Assembly: GCF_018333375.1 (NCBI RefSeq)
Contig: NZ_BORW01000027.1
Span: 1 to 64,000 of the forward strand
DNA from: Paenibacillus cookii
Lineage (GTDB): Bacteria > Bacillota > Bacilli > Paenibacillales > Paenibacillaceae
Length of the DNA stretch: 64,000 nucleotides
Direction of reading: 5' to 3'
The notes under the pieces are model-generated. The model had not been told where the DNA came from. It worked only from the letters and a program-made list of their open reading frames with translations, and searched no databases. Of this stretch, positions 16,606 through 25,704 are shown one piece after another (the first letter of the stretch is position 1; the number at the start of each line of letters is the position of its first letter). Made by a program: the position numbers and the translations under genes.

Positions 16606-18777
16606 TCATTCCGGCGCATGAAGGGAACGCTCCAGGCTCGCCAGCTCGCGGCCCCACTGCTCGGCTTCGCGGGTGAGGCGGAACTCCCGGTCGTTCCGGA
16701 CCCGAACCTGGTCCGGGTCCGCGGCGCGGCGCGCGTAATCGCCGTAAAGCTCGAGCCCGGCGTCCAGGACCCGCCGGGCTTCCGCCGCGCTGCCGGACAT
16801 CCATTTGCGCCGCGCCAGCTTGAACAGCCCCTCAAGGCTTTTCGTCTGCTCCGCCGCATTGTATTTGTCGCGGCGGAACCCCGCCTCCGCCCACGAGACG
16901 GCGGCGTACGCATCTCCCCGCTGGACGGCGTTGTCCGCCAGCGCAAACAGCAGGCCGGGATGCCCCGGCGAGTAGGACAGGCTCCGCTTGAGCACCGCCT
17001 CGGCTTCCCGGGGCGGCAGCCTGCGCGCCAGCTCGATCGCCGTCCCGGCATCGGCCGGATTCCACTGCAGCGAGGAGCGCAATAGCGCGGCGGACTTGGC
17101 CGGGGCCGCTGCCGCCAGCGCCTGCCGATGCAGCCGGTGGGCCATTTCTCCGCGGAAGGCAAGCCACATGCCGGCGCCGGTGACGCCAAGCCAAAGCAGC
17201 AGAAGCACCGCCGTTCCGTATGCCCGGTGCCTGTAACCGGATGCGATCGGATCGGCCCGGCGCGCCAAACGGCCTGCCGCCGCTATGGGCCTGGCCAAAA
17301 CCGCATGTCCCTGATCCTCCCCGAGCTTAGCGCCAGCTTGGATTTCCTCCGCTTTACAGGAAAGCCCCCATGCCGCAAGCAGAAATATCAGCAGCCAAAC
17401 GAGGCCGAAGCTGAAATCGAGGTCGACGGCCCCGTGCAGGACAAACACGCCGTAAACCGGCAGCAGCTCGCGGCGGCGGCGGACAAGCAGTAGGCCGATG
17501 GCGCCGAGCAGCAATAATAAGACGGACGTGCCGAGAACGCCGGTGTTCAGCAGCATGTCGAGGTAACCGCTGTGCACCTGGCTGCCGACGTACGGATTGG
17601 ACTGGACGGCGCGGTACGACAGCCGCCACGTCTCCCCGCCCTGCCCGAACCAGGGGGCTTGCATGAACAGCCCCCATGCATCGCGGTAGATCGCGCCGCG
17701 CGCCGTGGCCGTCCCGAAGTTTCGGACGATGCGCTCCTGCGCCGTCAGAAACACCGCGGCCATCCCCGCGGCCGCGAAAAGGCCGCCTGCCGCCCAGGCC
17801 AGGCGGCGGCGGGAAGCCGCCCCGCTGCGCGCGAGGCGGCAAAGCCCCAGGCCGGCAAGCAGGCTGCCGGCCCACGCCCCGGCCAGCGCGAGCAGGCCGG
17901 GGGCGGGCTGTACCGCCAGCGCGGCGGCTGCCAGCTGGCGGTACAGCAGGGCCGCGCCGGCGAAGGGCGCGGCCGCAAGCAGCAGCGGCGCGAAGCTGCG
18001 CCGCCGCTGCAGGGCGAGGCCGGCGGCCGCGGCCACGCCGGCCGTGAGCCACGCGCCGCGCGACTCGCTGAGGAGCAGCGCGGCGGCGTACGGCAGTAGC
18101 GGGAGCGCAGCCCGCAGCAGCCGGATCTCCCCTGCTCCGGGTTCCCGCCGGAGCAGGGCGGCGAGCGCAAAGAGCCGCTCCAGCAGGAAAGCGGCCATCA
18201 ACAGGCCGAACGTGTTCGGGTATTCGACCAGGCCGGCAAGCCTGGCCCCGCTGGCGCTGATCCCGGCGTTCGTGGTGAACACGACGGCATGCGGCAGCGG
18301 AAGGATGCCGCAAACCGCCAGGAGCGCCGAACCGCACAGCAGCGCCCCAGCCGCGTGCCAGGCAGACGCGAGCACCTTTTCCCCTCCCTCGGAGCGGGCG
18401 ATCCGAACCGCCGAAACGGCAAAAAGACCGTAAAACCCCCACCGCAGCAGCTGGTTCACCGTTCCGTGAACGGACAAGGGCCCCAGCAGCCAGTGAAGGG
18501 CATATACGGTCATCAATATAAACGGACTCAGGATCAGCAGCCTTTCCGCAGCGGAAACGGCAGCGGGCGCGATCCGCTTTTCGTTTTCGGATACCGCCAA
18601 ACGGCGCAATAAAGCCGTAACGCCGCCAAAAAACGGCAGCAGGCCGTACAGCATCCAGGCCGGATACAGATCGGACGTAAAATAAAAGCCGGATTTCAGA
18701 CAAGACAGGAGCAGCACCGCGATCAGCGCGGCCCCCATGATTCCCAGCACAGAGCGTCTCACGCTCCCGCCCCCCAT
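16606..18777 (-). CDS. O-antigen-ligase/polymerase-like membrane protein with C-terminal TPR region
   Basis: 723 aa. About 11-13 hydrophobic segments occupy residues 10-560; the Wzy_C/O-antigen-ligase signature lies around the loop containing LVEYPNTFGLLMAAFLLERL and the later GSQVHSGYLDMLLNTGVLG. The last ~150 residues are soluble and look like tetratricopeptide repeats (SLQWNPADAGTAIELARRL, SLSYSPGHPGLLFALADNAV). Such proteins polymerise or ligate surface glycans on an undecaprenyl carrier at the outer face of the membrane. The gene is extremely GC- and Ala/Leu-rich (17.7-18.4 kb). No glycosyltransferases or other polysaccharide genes adjoin it, so its substrate is open. Confidence 0.8.
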   Translation of the reverse strand: MGGGSVRRSVLGIMGAALIAVLLLSCLKSGFYFTSDLYPAWMLYGLLPFFGGVTALLRRLAVSENEKRIAPAAVSAAERLLILSPFILMTVYALHWLLGPLSVHGTVNQLLRWGFYGLFAVSAVRIARSEGGEKVLASAWHAAGALLCGSALLAVCGILPLPHAVVFTTNAGISASGARLAGLVEYPNTFGLLMAAFLLERLFALAALLRREPGAGEIRLLRAALPLLPYAAALLLSESRGAWLTAGVAAAAGLALQRRRSFAPLLLAAAPFAGAALLYRQLAAAALAVQPAPGLLALAGAWAGSLLAGLGLCRLARSGAASRRRLAWAAGGLFAAAGMAAVFLTAQERIVRNFGTATARGAIYRDAWGLFMQAPWFGQGGETWRLSYRAVQSNPYVGSQVHSGYLDMLLNTGVLGTSVLLLLLGAIGLLLVRRRRELLPVYGVFVLHGAVDLDFSFGLVWLLIFLLAAWGLSCKAEEIQAGAKLGEDQGHAVLARPIAAAGRLARRADPIASGYRHRAYGTAVLLLLWLGVTGAGMWLAFRGEMAHRLHRQALAAAAPAKSAALLRSSLQWNPADAGTAIELARRLPPREAEAVLKRSLSYSPGHPGLLFALADNAVQRGDAYAAVSWAEAGFRRDKYNAAEQTKSLEGLFKLARRKWMSGSAAEARRVLDAGLELYGDYARRAADPDQVRVRNDREFRLTREAEQWGRELASLERSLHAPE

Positions 18778-18810
18778 CGCCTTTTCTTCCTGCCCGAAAC
18801 GTTCAAATCC

Positions 18811-20004
18811 TTACTTCCCGTCGGTTTTTCCCGGCAGCAAATCCTCGCACGCTTTTTCCAAATAAGGTTCGGCGTGAAGGAAATCGCGGAAAGCCGTGTA
18901 CTCGCGCCAAAGCTGCTCCCGGTTGCCGCCTTGGCTTTTGACCGCCCGGATCAAAATGTTTTTCGGCGTATGCTCCAAATCGATGAATTCGAGCAGCTGC
19001 GTTTTGTAGCCGAGAATATCAAGCAGCTTGGCCCGGATGCCGTCCGTTGCCAGCGCGGAAAAACGTTCCTTCAGGATGCCGTGCGAAAGCAGCGGCTCCA
19101 TGACCGGGCTTTCGATCTGATTGAACAGCTCGTGCTGGCAGCACGGAACCGAAAGGATCACCGAAGCGTTCCAGCGGACCGCCTTCTCCAATGCCGCATC
19201 GGTTGCGGTATCGCAGGCATGCAGCGTCACCACCATGTCGACCTGTTCCAGCTCGTCGTAGTCGGCGATGTCCCCGACCAAAAACCGCAGGTTGCTGTAA
19301 TTCAGCCTGTCCGCCAGCCGGTTGCAATGCTCGATGACGTCGGCTTTGAGATCCAGCCCGACGACGTTCAGCGGCCGCCGTTCCTGAATGGACAGATAAT
19401 GGTAGAGCGCAAAGGTCAAATAGGACTTGCCGCAGCCGAAGTCGACGATCGTCAGCGGGCGTCCCTCGGGCAGCGCCGGGAGCACGTCCTCCACCATCTC
19501 CAGGAAACGGTTGATCTGTTTGAACTTATCGTATTTTCGGGCCAAAACCTTCCCTTGTTCATTCATTATACCCAGTTCGACCAGGAACGAAATCGGATGC
19601 CCTTCCTCCAGCACGTATTTTTTCTTGCGGTTATGCGCCAAATCGGCGGAGGTTTTGGTCGGGGATTTGGTAAGGATCGATACTTTGTATTTTTTGCTGA
19701 TCAAGATTTGGTAGTCCGCATCCGGCGTGCAGATCATTCCTTGTCGGAACGTCTGCTCGAACAGGCGCATGATCGCCTCCTCCGCTTCTTCCGCGGGGAC
19801 GTTCTGGTGAACGACCTTGTTCGGATGCACGTAAGCGAATTGATAATGTATTTTTTTCTTCAGCTCCACCGGCTTGATCTGCACCTTGGTAAAGGTTGCG
19901 CCTTCCCGCTTGCGCAGCTGGCTCAGCGTCGCCGTGATCAATGTCGTTTCTTCCGTGATGTCATGGATGAGTTTGCGTAAAGATTCCAAGAGGGTACATC
20001 TCAC
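18811..20004 (-). CDS. Class I SAM-dependent methyltransferase
   Basis: 397 aa. An N-terminal ~170-residue region precedes a Rossmann methyltransferase domain with motif I VDFGCGKSYLTFALYH (about 188-203), VVGLDLKADVIEHC and the VVTLHACDTATDAAL/SVPCCQHE segment found in the Methyltransf_32/METTL25-like group. Substrate unknown; the CCQHE motif suggests a metal site. The start is GTG overlapping the DUF6483 stop (GTGA), indicating translational coupling. Confidence 0.82.
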   Translation of the reverse strand: MRCTLLESLRKLIHDITEETTLITATLSQLRKREGATFTKVQIKPVELKKKIHYQFAYVHPNKVVHQNVPAEEAEEAIMRLFEQTFRQGMICTPDADYQILISKKYKVSILTKSPTKTSADLAHNRKKKYVLEEGHPISFLVELGIMNEQGKVLARKYDKFKQINRFLEMVEDVLPALPEGRPLTIVDFGCGKSYLTFALYHYLSIQERRPLNVVGLDLKADVIEHCNRLADRLNYSNLRFLVGDIADYDELEQVDMVVTLHACDTATDAALEKAVRWNASVILSVPCCQHELFNQIESPVMEPLLSHGILKERFSALATDGIRAKLLDILGYKTQLLEFIDLEHTPKNILIRAVKSQGGNREQLWREYTAFRDFLHAEPYLEKACEDLLPGKTDGK

Positions 20005-20678
20005 TTTCTCGTATTTTCCAAACGCGGCTTGTTTGCTTTGCGCTGCAGTTCTTCCGAGCCTTCCTGCACTTCCTCCCGCGGAAGCCCTCCCGCTTCAAGC
20101 TCTTCGTCGCTTTTCGTTAACAGTCTTTGATAGAAGGCAAAGCCTTCCTCTTCGGTGATTTCCTGCTGATCGAGCAGCCTGTAGAGGGCGTTCTCCGCCT
20201 CGTCGTACCGCCCCCGCTCCTCTTCATAGCGGAGCAGCAGCTGATCCGTTTTGGCCGGAATCCTGTAGCCTTTGATCCCTTCCTTCAGCTCGGCCACGCG
20301 CTCGGGCAGCTTCAGCATCGTATGGTCCGCTCCGTGCAGGTCGGCATAGAGATACAGATGCAGCGACTTCATAAGGCGGATCAGCCCCTCGTCCTTTTGC
20401 TCCATATCCAAGTATACCCCGGCTTCTTCCTGAAGCAGCCTGGCGATCGTTTGCAGCTTGTCGGCTTCGATCCCGCCCCCCAGGCGAAACATCTCTATGA
20501 TATCCTCAACGGACAGGGAATTCAAAAGCTTCGAGTTCAGGCGGAAATTTTTGCTCAGCAGGTCGTCGATTTCCCACAGAGCCTCGGTGTATTTTTTCTG
20601 CTGTTTGAGCCCGAATACCTTGCCGACCATTTCAACCATATCCTCTACCATTTGCAGCAAATAGTCTTTCCTGAACAT
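20001..20678 (-). CDS. DUF6483 family protein
   Basis: 225 aa, all-helical appearance, beginning MFRKDYLLQMVEDMVEMVGKV. The first half has TPR-like helical pairs (KKYTEALWEIDDLLSKNF, RLLQEEAGVYLDMEQKDEGL); the C-terminus is charged (EEVQEGSEELQRKANKPRL). No enzymatic motif. Start at 20678 was chosen over an ATG four codons upstream as it matches the family N-terminus. Overlap with the methyltransferase suggests the two products act together, which is inference. Confidence 0.78.
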   Translation of the reverse strand: MFRKDYLLQMVEDMVEMVGKVFGLKQQKKYTEALWEIDDLLSKNFRLNSKLLNSLSVEDIIEMFRLGGGIEADKLQTIARLLQEEAGVYLDMEQKDEGLIRLMKSLHLYLYADLHGADHTMLKLPERVAELKEGIKGYRIPAKTDQLLLRYEEERGRYDEAENALYRLLDQQEITEEEGFAFYQRLLTKSDEELEAGGLPREEVQEGSEELQRKANKPRLENTRK

Positions 20679-20904
20679 GACGCTCCTCAACCCTTTCCAA
20701 AATGATTAAGCGACAGGCAAGATCGCGAAGCCTCCCTTTTCTTGCCTTCTGGTGCGCGTTGAACCTTGATGCCCGGGAAGACCGCGTCTTTTGCCTCGAG
20801 GATCTTTCTTTTTAATGATTGTATGCTATTCGGCATGCCAAAGCCAGCGGCCCGCCCGGAAACGCCCGGGTAAACCGGATTTAAGCCGCTGCCTTTATGG
20901 CGCA

Positions 20905-20944
20905 AAAAGCCGGAGCCCTTTGTTCTTAGGGCTCCGGCTTTTAT
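20905..20944. terminator. Terminator after the alpha/beta hydrolase gene
   Basis: AAGCCGGAGCCC-loop-GGGCTCCGGCTT, 12-bp perfect stem with A/T runs on both sides. Confidence 0.9.
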
Positions 20945-21004
20945 TTATGGCATGAAGCTGTAACGGGATGAAATTTTCAGCGCATGAACGAGGGCCGCGG
21001 GCGC

Positions 21005-21790
21005 TCAGCTTTCCTTCAAGAAGCTCCGGACGATGCCGGCCAGCTCCTCCGGCGTTTCCATCATGCTCATATGGCCTGCGCCCTTGATCGTTGCTTTCGT
21101 GATGTTCGGGCGGTCCGAGGAGAATACTTTTTCCGGAGGGGCAATGCCGTCATGTTCTCCCGCCACCAGCAGGACCGGCAGCGCCGAAGCGGAAATGACG
21201 TCCCGGCGGTCCGGCCGCTCGCGCATGGCCAATGCCGCGCCTGCGGCGCCTTGCGGCGGCGTAAGATAGCCGATTTCCTTCGCTTTTTGGATCAGCTCGG
21301 GCCGGGACTTCGCCGTGCCTGGCGCAAACAATCCCGGAATCAGGCCGTCGATAAACGCGGTCATTCCTTCCGTCTGGATGGTGCTTACGGCTTTCAGCCG
21401 CTTTTCCTTGCCCGCTTCGTCATCCGCGTATCCCGTGGAATGGATGAGGCCGAAGCCGTTTAACCGCGAGGCGTACCGCTGGGCGAAGGAAAGCGTAACG
21501 TATCCGCCCATGGAATGCCCCAGCATCGTCGCCTTCTCCACGTTCAGCTCGTCGAGAAGCTTCAGGACGTCGTCCGCCATTTGCTCGATCGAATACGCTC
21601 CCAGCGGGGCATCCGACGAGCCGTGTCCGCGCAAATCGGGCACGATGCAGCGAAGGCTGCCGGATAAGAGCGGCACGAGCGGCTCCCAGTATGCGGAGCT
21701 GCCGCAGAAGCCGTGGAGCAGCACGACAGCCTCTCCCTCTCCCTGATCGGCATAACAAAGCGTATATCCGTCGCAAACTACTTTATCCAT
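21005..21790 (-). CDS. Alpha/beta hydrolase
   Basis: 261 aa. Fold signature: oxyanion HGFCGSS (about 27-33), nucleophile elbow GHSMGG (Ser about 95), acid GEHDGIAP and catalytic His in GAGHMSMM. Close in style to carboxylesterase or haloperoxidase-like hydrolases; substrate unknown. ATG at 21790 has GAAGGG upstream. It lies 93 bp downstream of yyaC in the same direction. Confidence 0.9.
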   Translation of the reverse strand: MDKVVCDGYTLCYADQGEGEAVVLLHGFCGSSAYWEPLVPLLSGSLRCIVPDLRGHGSSDAPLGAYSIEQMADDVLKLLDELNVEKATMLGHSMGGYVTLSFAQRYASRLNGFGLIHSTGYADDEAGKEKRLKAVSTIQTEGMTAFIDGLIPGLFAPGTAKSRPELIQKAKEIGYLTPPQGAAGAALAMRERPDRRDVISASALPVLLVAGEHDGIAPPEKVFSSDRPNITKATIKGAGHMSMMETPEELAGIVRSFLKES

Positions 21791-21883
21791 CGTGAAACCC
21801 TTCTTTCGTGAGGATTTTTTGCATCCGCTTTTTCGGTTCCAATCCCATCATGCAGCCATATTCCGGACCGGACTCCCATAGAT

Positions 21884-22465
21884 TTAAATGAATGGCCAAC
21901 CATAGGCCCGGTTGGCGCCCGCATCGGCCGCCAGTCCGAACGCTTCCGCCGCGGCGGAGGCAATCTGGCCGGCCATCGCCATCACATGATGCAGCGAGGT
22001 CATCTGCAGCGTGGCATAAGGCTTGGGACCGATCGCATTCACGACCGCGGCGACGCTGTAATTTCCGACGGGCGGAAGCGAGAGTCCCACCGATCTTGCG
22101 GGTAACAGCGGCTCGTCCGCAACCAGGAAGCTTCCGACGGACTGCGGCTGTCCCAAGCATGCATCGATCGCGACCACGACATGGCTTTCCGGGATTTCCG
22201 CCAAGCGGGCTACCAGGCTGGAGGCATCGCACGGGGACGCCAACGTTCCGATGACATGGGGGAAACCGCAGGCGGAAAGCGCGCTTCCCGTCAGCGGGCC
22301 GAGCGCATCGCCGGTGGACCGGTCCGTGCCGATGCACAAAAAGGTCACGGCGGAGGGCTCATGGCGGCTGCGGATCTCCGCCAAAAAAGCGCGAAGCCCG
22401 TTGGCATCCGTTTTTTGGCTGTTCCCGCCCTTATCCCGGCCGGAGCGGAAGTCTTGATTCGACAA
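21884..22465 (-). CDS. yyaC: Spore protease YyaC-like protein
   Basis: 193 aa. Contains LCIGTDRSTGDALGPLTGS (about 42-60), the GPR/HybD-type fold start, then VVAIDACLG and VGNYSVAAVVNAIG, the family core of YyaC. YyaC relates to the germination protease that degrades small acid-soluble spore proteins, and its presence indicates a spore former. The start is TTG with GGGAGG nine bases upstream. A charged N-terminal tail of about 25 residues precedes the conserved domain. Confidence 0.9.
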   Translation of the reverse strand: MSNQDFRSGRDKGGNSQKTDANGLRAFLAEIRSRHEPSAVTFLCIGTDRSTGDALGPLTGSALSACGFPHVIGTLASPCDASSLVARLAEIPESHVVVAIDACLGQPQSVGSFLVADEPLLPARSVGLSLPPVGNYSVAAVVNAIGPKPYATLQMTSLHHVMAMAGQIASAAAEAFGLAADAGANRAYGWPFI

Positions 22466-22704
22466 GGCCTAGTGCCTCCCTTGCAGGTTGATCAACATAT
22501 TCCTTTTGATTTTACTGCAAAATAGCCGGCAAGAAAAATCATTTTCCTGTGTCGGGCGGCAAGACATGCTACAATGGGTACAACCCGCGATTCCCCGAAG
22601 GCAGGGACTTAGCTTCGCAGCCCGTTCTCGCACTTCGAAGAGGCAAGGGAAATGATAAACGGCTGCAACTGAAGAAAAGAAACTGGAAAGGATGAACCTC
22701 CCCC

Positions 22705-22929
22705 ATGGATTTATCGCAAAAAACGGCTGAAAATATCGAGTACATGATCGAACAGATCAAAACCAAGCTTCGAATGGCCAGCGGCGCCGCCATGAGCTCC
22801 ACCGCCTTTTCGGTGGATCAATACGAAGACATCCGAGATGTCTACGAGCTTGTCATGACCAAATCGAACCTCAGCATTTCCGAAGTGGAAGCCTTGGTGT
22901 CGGAGCTTGGCCGCTTACGCAGCAAATAA
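22705..22929 (+). CDS. DUF1128 family protein (YfkK-like)
   Basis: 74 aa, full family length. The sequence MDLSQKTAENIEYMIEQIK and the ending MTKSNLSISEVEALVSELG match the small helical DUF1128 family, conserved in Bacillales with unknown function. GGAAAGGATG precedes the ATG. It is convergent with the pirin gene across a strong shared terminator. Confidence 0.9.
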   Translation: MDLSQKTAENIEYMIEQIKTKLRMASGAAMSSTAFSVDQYEDIRDVYELVMTKSNLSISEVEALVSELGRLRSK

Positions 22930-22945
22930 GTTTTCCCCGGAATAC

Positions 22946-23008
22946 GAAAGCCCCCTGTCGATCCTTATCGTTCCAACGTGTACGAAGGAAGGCCGCAGGG
23001 GGCTTTTC
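22946..23008. terminator. Bidirectional terminator between DUF1128 and pirin genes
   Basis: AAAGCCCCCTG ... CAGGGGGCTTTT, 11-bp perfect stem with a structured 40-nt loop. Confidence 0.85.
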
Positions 23009-23024
23009 TACGAGCCGGCTCATT

Positions 23025-23747
23025 TCAGGGAAGATCCACGAGCACGAATTCCGCGTCCCCGTCGCTGCTCGTCCCTTTGATGTGAAGGTCGCAGTTGTTG
23101 CGGATCCGGGCGGCATCCCCGGGTTCAAGCTGGAAAGTGCCGTCATTGCAGCCGATTTCCAGGTGGCCGGAAATGAGGAACAAATAAGTCCGTCTTTCCT
23201 CCTGCTGATCGAACACGATTTCTTGGCCCGTTTCCAAGATCGGAATGTAAAGGGAAATATCCGAATGTATCCGGATCCCCTCTTGCCCTTCCGTCCTTCC
23301 GGTTACCGCGGGCGCCAGCTTGTTCAAACGTTCCTCCCTGGTGAGCGGGCGGGACGTCCATGACGGCCTGTGCCCCGGTTCCGACGGCAAAAACCACATT
23401 TGCATAAACCTGACAGGTTCGTCTTCGGACGGATTCGTCTCCGCATGTTCGATTCCGGTGCCTGCGCTCATCACCTGGACCGTGCCGGCCGGAAGGCGCT
23501 GCGCGTTGCCCAGGCTGTCGTTATGTTCAAGCGTGCCGGAGATGACGTAACTGACGATTTCCAAATCATGATGAGGATGTTTCTTAAAGCCTTGCAACGG
23601 ACTTAAACAATTATCGTTATGCGCCAGCAGGCAGCCGAAATGCGAATTGCTCGGATCATCGTAGTCGGCAAAAGAAAAGCTGAATTCGCTGTGGATCCAC
23701 CCTTTCTCCGAAGTATGACGCTCCGCCGAAGTCACTACTTTAATCAT
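23025..23747 (-). CDS. Pirin family protein
   Basis: 240 aa bicupin. Metal ligands in the N-terminal cupin are visible as FKKHPHHDLEIVSYV (His pair and Glu), with HAETN completing the set; GTLEHNDSLGN and AGTVQVMSAGTGIEHAE are pirin/YhhW hallmarks. The C-terminal cupin is degenerate. Relatives include quercetinases; substrate unknown. Start follows GGAGGTGG. Confidence 0.92.
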   Translation of the reverse strand: MIKVVTSAERHTSEKGWIHSEFSFSFADYDDPSNSHFGCLLAHNDNCLSPLQGFKKHPHHDLEIVSYVISGTLEHNDSLGNAQRLPAGTVQVMSAGTGIEHAETNPSEDEPVRFMQMWFLPSEPGHRPSWTSRPLTREERLNKLAPAVTGRTEGQEGIRIHSDISLYIPILETGQEIVFDQQEERRTYLFLISGHLEIGCNDGTFQLEPGDAARIRNNCDLHIKGTSSDGDAEFVLVDLP

Positions 23748-23844
23748 TTTACATCCACCTCCATGAATGTCTTTCTCAAAAAAGGTTGGTCTTGATTACG
23801 TAATTCTTACCCCTAACCTTCACCGCTCAATCACGTTCAAAAAC

Positions 23845-23877
23845 AAAAAAATCCCTCCTGCAATCCGGAAGGGATTT
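23845..23877 (-). terminator. Rho-independent terminator upstream of pirin gene
   Basis: Minus strand AAATCCCT...AGGGATTT-TTTTG. With the next terminator it gives two consecutive minus-strand terminators between the asparaginase and pirin genes; it may be a backup or a leader attenuator. Confidence 0.65.
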
Positions 23878-23914
23878 CATGCGGATTCCTATTCTCTTGG
23901 GGATGCCTAGCGCG

Positions 23915-23953
23915 AAAAAAAAACGAATGCGGTGCCGGGTGGCACCTTGCGCA
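23915..23953 (-). terminator. Terminator after asparaginase gene
   Basis: Minus strand GGTGCC-ACCC-GGCACC stem, then GCATTCG and nine T. Confidence 0.65.
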
Positions 23954-23967
23954 GGCCTCCTCAGGCG

Positions 23968-24972
23968 TTATACCGATTGTAGCCGGAACACGGCATCGGC
24001 ATGCCCGACCTTTTTGCCTTCGTCATTATAAATGTCATGCGTAAAAGACTCGCTTAATTCCCGGATGATCGAGTGGTTGCCGTAGCCGATTTGTTCCAGG
24101 ATGGACTCGACGATCCAGCCCCATTCTTCTTCCGACCCGTCCAATACCTTAAAGGCGATGCCGAGGCGTTCCTTCTTCAGGCCGAAGCAGTACACGCCCT
24201 TGAAGCCGCCCTTGGCGACGATATTTCCGTCCTGCAAGACGAGGGAATCGACGCGGCCGCGGCCGCCCACCATTTCCGGATGCAGGTTCATCGCCCGGAC
24301 AATGGTTTTCACCGCTTCCCTGACGGCTTCATCCGCAATGAGGTCCGGGCAAGCAAGCTTCACGTAGGCCGCGGCCATCGCCGAAAGCGGCAAAGCAAAA
24401 ACGGGAAAACCGCAGCCGTCCGTACCGAGTTCGATGCGATCCGCGGGAATGCCGCACATCATCGCCACGGTCCCGATGATTTCCTGCTGAACGGGATGCC
24501 CCGGGTCCGCATACCCATCCAGCGGGTATCCTTTCATTTTGCAGTAGGCAAGCACGCCGAGATGTTTGCCGGAACAATTATGGTACAAGCGGCGTTTGCC
24601 GCCCTGCCGGCGCAGCACCTCTTCCTTGCTTTCTTCGTTCCAAGGATAACTTGCCGCGCAAACGAGCTCCGACTCCGACAGTCCCGTTTTCTTCATGATG
24701 CTTTCGAGCACGTCCACATGCTCAGGCTGCGCCATGTGCGATGCGGTCATGATGGCGATCTCCTTGTCGTCCAGCCCGTAATGGGCCGCAATGCCTCCGC
24801 GGATCGCAACGATCGCCTGAAGGGGTTTCGCGGCCGAACGCGTGAAGGTTACGAAATCCGGATCTCCCGCGTAAGCCGAGGTTTCCCCGCGATCGTCGAC
24901 GACGCATATATGTCCATGATGCGAGCATTCCATGATGCCCGCGCGATATTCCTTGATCAATACCGGTTCCAT
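23968..24972 (-). CDS. Asparaginase II-family (ReAII-like) protein
   Basis: About 334 aa. Matches the L-asparaginase II family of Rhizobium type rather than AnsA/AnsB: RSAAKPLQAIVAIR (Ser-Lys region), ASHMAQPEH, HNCSGKHLGVLAYC (conserved Cys and Lys) and GTDGCGFPVFALPL. These residues form the zinc/Ser-Lys site in the structurally described R. etli enzyme. Predicted reaction: asparagine to aspartate and ammonia. ATG at 24972 is preceded by AAAGGAG; a TTG one codon earlier is possible. Confidence 0.85.
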   Translation of the reverse strand: MEPVLIKEYRAGIMECSHHGHICVVDDRGETSAYAGDPDFVTFTRSAAKPLQAIVAIRGGIAAHYGLDDKEIAIMTASHMAQPEHVDVLESIMKKTGLSESELVCAASYPWNEESKEEVLRRQGGKRRLYHNCSGKHLGVLAYCKMKGYPLDGYADPGHPVQQEIIGTVAMMCGIPADRIELGTDGCGFPVFALPLSAMAAAYVKLACPDLIADEAVREAVKTIVRAMNLHPEMVGGRGRVDSLVLQDGNIVAKGGFKGVYCFGLKKERLGIAFKVLDGSEEEWGWIVESILEQIGYGNHSIIRELSESFTHDIYNDEGKKVGHADAVFRLQSV

Positions 24973-25186
24973 CAAACCATCTCTCCTTTAGCTAATCGCT
25001 TATCCATCATACAACTTATTCCGAAGAGTTTGAAGACTGCCGCAATATTGTTCATTATTTTCTTTCGCTACGCATTTCATGATTTTTGTTTCAGGCTCCA
25101 TAAGACCGTTTAAATACGAAATAAGCAAGGACAAACCCTATCATGGCCGATCTCAAACCATCATCATAAAACAAGGAGTGATTTCG

Positions 25187-25588
25187 ATGAATAAGACGGA
25201 AACGGATTGCCAAGTTCAAAGCGGCGGCACCTCTACCTTCCTCAAAGGGGCGCTGGTCGGCGGGCTGCTCGGCGCGGCCGCGGCATTGCTGTTCGCCCCC
25301 AAATCGGGCCGCGAGCTGCGGGGCGATTTGTCCGGAACGATCAGCACCATGACGGATAAATCGAAGGAACTCGCGTCCACCTTGGGCGAAAAAGCGTCCG
25401 ATGTCGCCAAATCGGTCTCTTCCAAAACGACGGAACTGGCCAAATCGGTGAACGAAGGCAAAAACAGCATCATGGAAAGCGTGAAGCAGGCTTCGGCCGA
25501 TCTGGCGGAGGACGCCAAAAACGCTTCCGATAAAGTCAAAGCGGCGGCGGAGGATGCCTCCCAAACAGCCGCGGGCAAAATGGAATAA
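25187..25588 (+). CDS. YtxH domain protein
   Basis: 133 aa. One hydrophobic segment, GALVGGLLGAAAALLFAPKSG (about 22-42), is the YtxH signature; the rest is a long Ala/Lys/Ser-rich amphipathic helix of LEA-like composition (KSVSSKTTELAKSV, DAKNASDKVKAAAEDAS). YtxH-type proteins in Bacillus belong to the general stress response. ATG at 25187 follows AAGGAG. Upstream, GTTTCA-14-GTTTAA (25096-25121) is a poor sigma-B-like match. Probably co-transcribed with the DUF5665 gene. Confidence 0.87.
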   Translation: MNKTETDCQVQSGGTSTFLKGALVGGLLGAAAALLFAPKSGRELRGDLSGTISTMTDKSKELASTLGEKASDVAKSVSSKTTELAKSVNEGKNSIMESVKQASADLAEDAKNASDKVKAAAEDASQTAAGKME

Positions 25589-25704
25589 ACGCCTCCTGCT
25601 GCCGAATGAAAGATTCGTCCGCAAGCCAGCCGAAGCGGCTGGCTTTTTCCGCGACCCAAGCGACATTGAAGGCGCCCGCGCGCCGGAAGAAAGCAGGGAT
25701 GAAC

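Noticed and set aside
17572..18433. Long plus-strand and alternative minus-strand reading frames in the GC-rich region
   Set aside because: They are shadows of the 723-aa membrane protein: Arg/Ala/Pro-rich, without ribosome binding sites or recognisable domains.
20687..20905. 72-codon minus-strand frame upstream of the DUF6483 gene
   Set aside because: No ribosome binding site for any start, overlaps the terminator region and the DUF6483 start, and no family similarity.
23927..23950. GGTGCCGGGTGGCACC resembling the T-box GGGTGGTACC element
   Set aside because: It is read on the strand opposite to the neighbouring genes, no T-box stem I or specifier loop is present, and it works as the hairpin of the asparaginase terminator.
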